From contig DYQV01000081.1 of the NCBI GenBank assembly GCA_020719105.1, positions 1 to 9,422 of the forward strand: 9,422 nucleotides of DNA, in the 5' to 3' direction. Source of the DNA: Rikenella microfusus. Lineage in GTDB: Bacteria; Bacteroidota; Bacteroidia; Bacteroidales; SZUA-534. A program made the position numbers and the translations under genes. The notes under the pieces were generated by a model, which was not told where the DNA came from, did no database searches, and saw only the letters and a program-made list of their open reading frames with translations. Shown here in pieces: positions 7,434 through 9,422 of the stretch; the stretch's first letter is position 1, and every line of letters begins with the position of its first letter.

Positions 7434-7847
7434 ATGAGACAGATAATTATTCCAACATTAAATGACATGGAAGCGGTTGCTTTAGACTTTTTAAAGGCAA
7501 TCGAAAAAAAGCGGCTTGTTGCTTTTTATGGCGAAATGGGAGCCGGAAAAACAACCTTTATTAAAGCCATTTGTACCCAACTTCAGGTTACTGATGGAGT
7601 GACCAGCCCAACTTTTTCAATTATAAATGAGTACCATTCCGCCAGCGATTACAAAGTATTTCACTTCGACTTTTACCGGATAAAAGATTTGGAAGAGGTG
7701 TATAATTTGGGTTACGAAGATTACTTTTATTCAGATGATTATTGTTTTATTGAATGGCCGGAATTAGTGGAAGAACTCTTACCAGAGCATATTCTGAAGG
7801 TATATTTAACGGTAGCTCCTGATGGAAGCAGAACGTTGAGTTTTTAA
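7434..7847 (+). CDS. tsaE: tRNA t6A biosynthesis ATPase TsaE
   Basis: TsaE is the ATPase that works with TsaB, TsaC and TsaD to place the t6A modification at A37 of ANN-decoding tRNAs in the cytoplasm. The 137-residue chain has the family's P-loop GEMGAGKT (33-40, Lys39, Thr40), the switch-like element TSPTFSIINEY (57-67), the HFDFYRI element with Asp79 (77-83) and the FIEWPE signature with Trp108 (105-110). Length is normal for the family (about 135-160). The ATG at 7434 leaves a normal short N-terminal extension before the P-loop; the next Met (residue 12) would cut into it. No TsaB, TsaC or TsaD gene lies in the window. It has a Bacteroidota -7 box just upstream, and holB follows after 75 bp without a visible terminator between them. 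Confidence 0.96.
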   Translation: MRQIIIPTLNDMEAVALDFLKAIEKKRLVAFYGEMGAGKTTFIKAICTQLQVTDGVTSPTFSIINEYHSASDYKVFHFDFYRIKDLEEVYNLGYEDYFYSDDYCFIEWPELVEELLPEHILKVYLTVAPDGSRTLSF

Positions 7848-7893
7848 TTCATCTATGTGAGTTATCAGAGGACTTCTTATCCGTTATAAACAG

Positions 7894-7901
7894 TATATTT
7901 G
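7894..7901 (+). promoter_or_regulatory. Bacteroidota -7 promoter box ahead of holB (TATATTTG)
   Basis: A perfect TAnnTTTG match 21 bp before the holB ATG, giving a leader of roughly 15 nt. The core GTATATTTGTA (7893-7903) is identical to the one upstream of tsaE (7405-7415). No convincing -33 TTTG is present at 19-21 bp. holB may therefore be transcribed from here as well as by read-through from tsaE. Confidence 0.55.
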
Positions 7902-7922
7902 TAACAAATCAATTAAACATTT

Positions 7923-9050
7923 ATGCTATTTGCAGACGTAATTGGACAAGAACGGATTAAAGCGCATTTGCTTTCTTCAGCTAAAGAAAACCGTATCAGC
8001 CATGCCCAGTTGTTTTTAGGCAACGAAGGATATGGTACTTTGCCTTTGGTTTTGGCTTACGCACAATACATTATGTGTCTTAACCCAACGGAAAGCGATG
8101 CATGTGGCGAATGCACTGCTTGCCGCAAAGTGAGCAAATTGCAGCACCCCGATTTGCATTTTGTATTTCCGGTTGTGACCCGAAAAGACACTGATAAACC
8201 AGTGAGCGACCATTATATTAACGAATGGCGGAATTTTATTGCTACACAACCTTATGGGAACTATAACGATTGGCTGGATGCTATAAGTGCCGAAAACTCA
8301 CAGGGTATTATCCGTGTGGATGAAAGCCGGGAAATCATCCGGAAGCTGAACATGAAATCGTATGAATCGGAATACAAAATAATGGTTATTTGGTATGCCG
8401 AAAAAATGAATGCAGAAACAGCCAATAAGTTATTGAAGCTCTTGGAGGAGCCTCCAGCCAATACATTCTTCTTTTTGATAGCCCAAAGTTCAGAATATTT
8501 GTTGACCACTATTTTATCGCGCACCCAATTGGTTAAGGTAACCCGCATTACCGAAGACGAACTGTTTTTGGGAATAAAAAAGCATCACCCCATGACCGAT
8601 GATAAAGCCCGTGAATTGGCTCGTTTGAGCGAAGGAAGCTACTTGTTGGCTAAAGAATACATTAGTGCCTCGGTGGATACAATACAAAACTTCGAAAATT
8701 TTACCCAACTGATGCGTCTGAGCTACAAAGGCAATTTTATTGAATTGGTAAAATGGGTGGATGAAATATCAAAGATTGGCCGTGAAAAACAAAAGGCATT
8801 TTTAACTTACAGTTTACGAATGGTGCGCGAGAATCTGGTGTTGAACCAGCAACAAAAAGAATTGGTGCGCATGTCAACCGAGGAGGAGACTTTTGCTTTG
8901 CGCTTTTCTACCTTTATTCACCCCAACAATACCCCTTTACTGAATCAGGAATTAGATAAAGCGTACCTGCATATCACCCGAAATGCCAATCCCAAAGTGG
9001 TTTTTTTGGATGTTTGCATTAAACTGAACCGGATTTTGAAGATGGGGTAA
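7923..9050 (+). CDS. holB: DNA polymerase III delta-prime (clamp loader) subunit
   Basis: Delta-prime is the stator subunit of the clamp loader that places the beta sliding clamp on DNA during replication. Evidence over 375 residues: the N-terminal FADVIGQERIKAHL (3-16) and SHAQLFLGNEGYG (26-38) of the RFC/DnaX-like AAA+ fold; a zinc-binding cysteine set Cys52, Cys61, Cys64, Cys67 (CGECTAC); ESREIIRKL (134-142); and NKLLKLLEEPPANTFFFLIA (168-187), the hallmark of delta-prime/DnaX proteins. The Walker A position is GNEGYGTLP, without Lys-Thr/Ser, so ATP binding is not expected; this is usual for delta-prime. The sensor-1 region reads SRTQ (199-202) where many clamp-loader subunits have SRC. 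Residues from about 210 form the helical lid and collar domains. The ATG at 7923 gives the normal family N-terminus. No terminator is visible directly after the stop. Confidence 0.95.
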   Translation: MLFADVIGQERIKAHLLSSAKENRISHAQLFLGNEGYGTLPLVLAYAQYIMCLNPTESDACGECTACRKVSKLQHPDLHFVFPVVTRKDTDKPVSDHYINEWRNFIATQPYGNYNDWLDAISAENSQGIIRVDESREIIRKLNMKSYESEYKIMVIWYAEKMNAETANKLLKLLEEPPANTFFFLIAQSSEYLLTTILSRTQLVKVTRITEDELFLGIKKHHPMTDDKARELARLSEGSYLLAKEYISASVDTIQNFENFTQLMRLSYKGNFIELVKWVDEISKIGREKQKAFLTYSLRMVRENLVLNQQQKELVRMSTEEETFALRFSTFIHPNNTPLLNQELDKAYLHITRNANPKVVFLDVCIKLNRILKMG

Positions 9051-9092
9051 GAAACCTAAGAAGCTCATCCAATGTAATTTCAGCCTAAGTTG

Positions 9093-9129
9093 AGCGATTT
9101 GACCCCGAGGACTCGGGGGAAAAAACGCT
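9093..9129. repeat. Imperfect hairpin with CCCCGA/TCGGGG core
   Basis: CCCCGA (9103-9108) pairs with TCGGGG (9113-9118) around GGAC. Outside an internal loop, TTT (9098-9100) can pair with AAA (9122-9124) and AGCG (9093-9096) with CGCT (9126-9129). It lies 43 bp after the holB stop but is followed by A and not by T, so it is not a standard + strand terminator. Confidence 0.6.
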
Positions 9130-9170
9130 TTACTTATTTGCCGCGGCGAACCGACATAGCAATTGTAGTT

Positions 9171-9242
9171 TATCACAAATTGAGTGTAGCGAAAATTTGA
9201 GGAAACTTACAATTGTTCAGTCGATTGAGCATATTTGTGATA
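9171..9242. repeat. Perfect 10-bp inverted repeat, 52-bp spacer
   Basis: TATCACAAAT (9171-9180) and ATTTGTGATA (9233-9242) are exact reverse complements. The right arm ends 13 bp before the -33 element of the following promoter, so the pair could be an operator, a hairpin in DNA or RNA, or the ends of a small repeat element. Confidence 0.6.
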
Positions 9243-9255
9243 GCAAATCGCACAA

Positions 9256-9286
9256 TTTGGGTTCAATCCGTTTTTTTGTATTTTTG
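9256..9286 (+). promoter_or_regulatory. Complete Bacteroidota promoter (TTTG-N19-TATTTTTG)
   Basis: TTTG at 9256-9259 and TATTTTTG at 9279-9286 match the -33 and -7 consensus exactly at a 19-bp spacing. This is the best promoter in the window. It points at the gene starting at 9385 and would give a leader of about 90 nt. Confidence 0.75.
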
Positions 9287-9384
9287 TCAAACAAATGGCC
9301 TATAAATCAATGTATTTACTGTGCTAGTCAAACTCATGTAACAAAATTGTATATATACAGAATATAGCATCAAAACATAAAGTT

Positions 9385-9422
9385 ATGAAAACACTTAAAC
9401 TTCAATTATTAATTGTAAAGGT
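9385..9422 (+). CDS. 5' end of a truncated gene, probably with a signal peptide
   Basis: An ATG at 9385 opens a frame MKTLKLQLLIVK that continues past the window edge. The two early lysines followed by a hydrophobic run (LQLLIV) suggest the start of a signal peptide or membrane segment. A full -33/-7 promoter lies about 100 bp upstream, which supports a real start. Only 12 codons are visible, so the product cannot be named. Confidence 0.5.
   Translation, partial: MKTLKLQLLIVK

Larger units (their letters stand above)
9051..9384. other. Non-coding gap with inverted repeats after holB
   Basis: This 334-bp stretch has no gene I can support. Its first half is richer in G+C than the neighbouring gaps. 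It holds an imperfect long hairpin (9093-9129), a GCCGCGGC palindrome (9140-9147), a perfect 10-bp inverted repeat (9171-9180 with 9233-9242) and three related short segments of the form TTGAG...ATTTG (9090-9102, 9180-9200, 9225-9240). A promoter follows at 9256-9286. Possible explanations are an intergenic repeat element, the 5' leader or operator region of the next gene, or a small structured RNA; the sequence does not decide between them. Confidence 0.55.

Noticed and set aside
7283..7465. A 60-codon plus-strand frame spanning the uvrC start and tsaE leader
   Set aside because: It is antisense to the conserved uvrC N-terminus and out of frame with tsaE; no domain is visible.
9103..9118. 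CCCCGA/TCGGGG hairpin as the holB terminator
   Set aside because: The stem is followed by GAAAAAA on the + strand, with no T-run, so it does not meet the intrinsic terminator pattern in the holB direction.
8952..9176. A 74-codon minus-strand frame running from the gap after holB into the holB 3' end
   Set aside because: It overlaps holB, has no promoter or start signal, and its sequence is explained by antisense holB plus the inverted-repeat gap. It might be a remnant, but nothing supports a protein.

Overview
The window looks like chromosomal DNA of a Bacteroidota bacterium, most likely of the Bacteroidales/Marinilabiliales kind. It is AT-rich, and several intergenic gaps carry the Bacteroidota -7 promoter box TAnnTTTG. 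The gene content fits: an S46 dipeptidyl-peptidase with the N-terminal DEGMW mature end, a PorT-like outer-membrane barrel, a lipoprotein with a K-E-E surface-export-like signature after its cysteine, and a delta-prime clamp-loader subunit with a degenerate Walker A. The order or genus cannot be fixed from this sequence alone.

Layout, left to right. Bases 1-173 hold no gene I can support. A secreted S46 serine dipeptidyl-peptidase (174-2384, +) ends at a strong intrinsic terminator (2404-2433). After a 319-bp gap with a -7 box comes a two-gene unit on the + strand: a small outer-membrane beta-barrel protein (2713-3486) and, 15 bp later, a 654-residue predicted surface lipoprotein (3502-5466). 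The lipoprotein's C-terminal two-thirds is built of degenerate tandem repeats of about 40 residues. It ends at a 10-bp-stem terminator (5488-5526), facing the 3' end of uvrC (5534-7360, -). uvrC is divergent from tsaE (7434-7847, +) across 73 bp. tsaE is followed by holB (delta-prime, 7923-9050, +), which has its own -7 box. The final 334 bp are non-coding and rich in inverted repeats. They contain a complete -33/-7 promoter (9256-9286) that points at a gene beginning at 9385 and running off the window.

Function. The right half is conserved housekeeping: nucleotide excision repair (UvrC), tRNA t6A modification (TsaE) and replication clamp loading (delta-prime). The left half is cell-envelope and nutrient related: periplasmic dipeptide release from oligopeptides, and a barrel/lipoprotein pair of unknown role. 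I found no CRISPR array, tRNA, rRNA, transposase or phage gene. The least explained parts are the repeat-built lipoprotein with its partner barrel, and the structured gap after holB.
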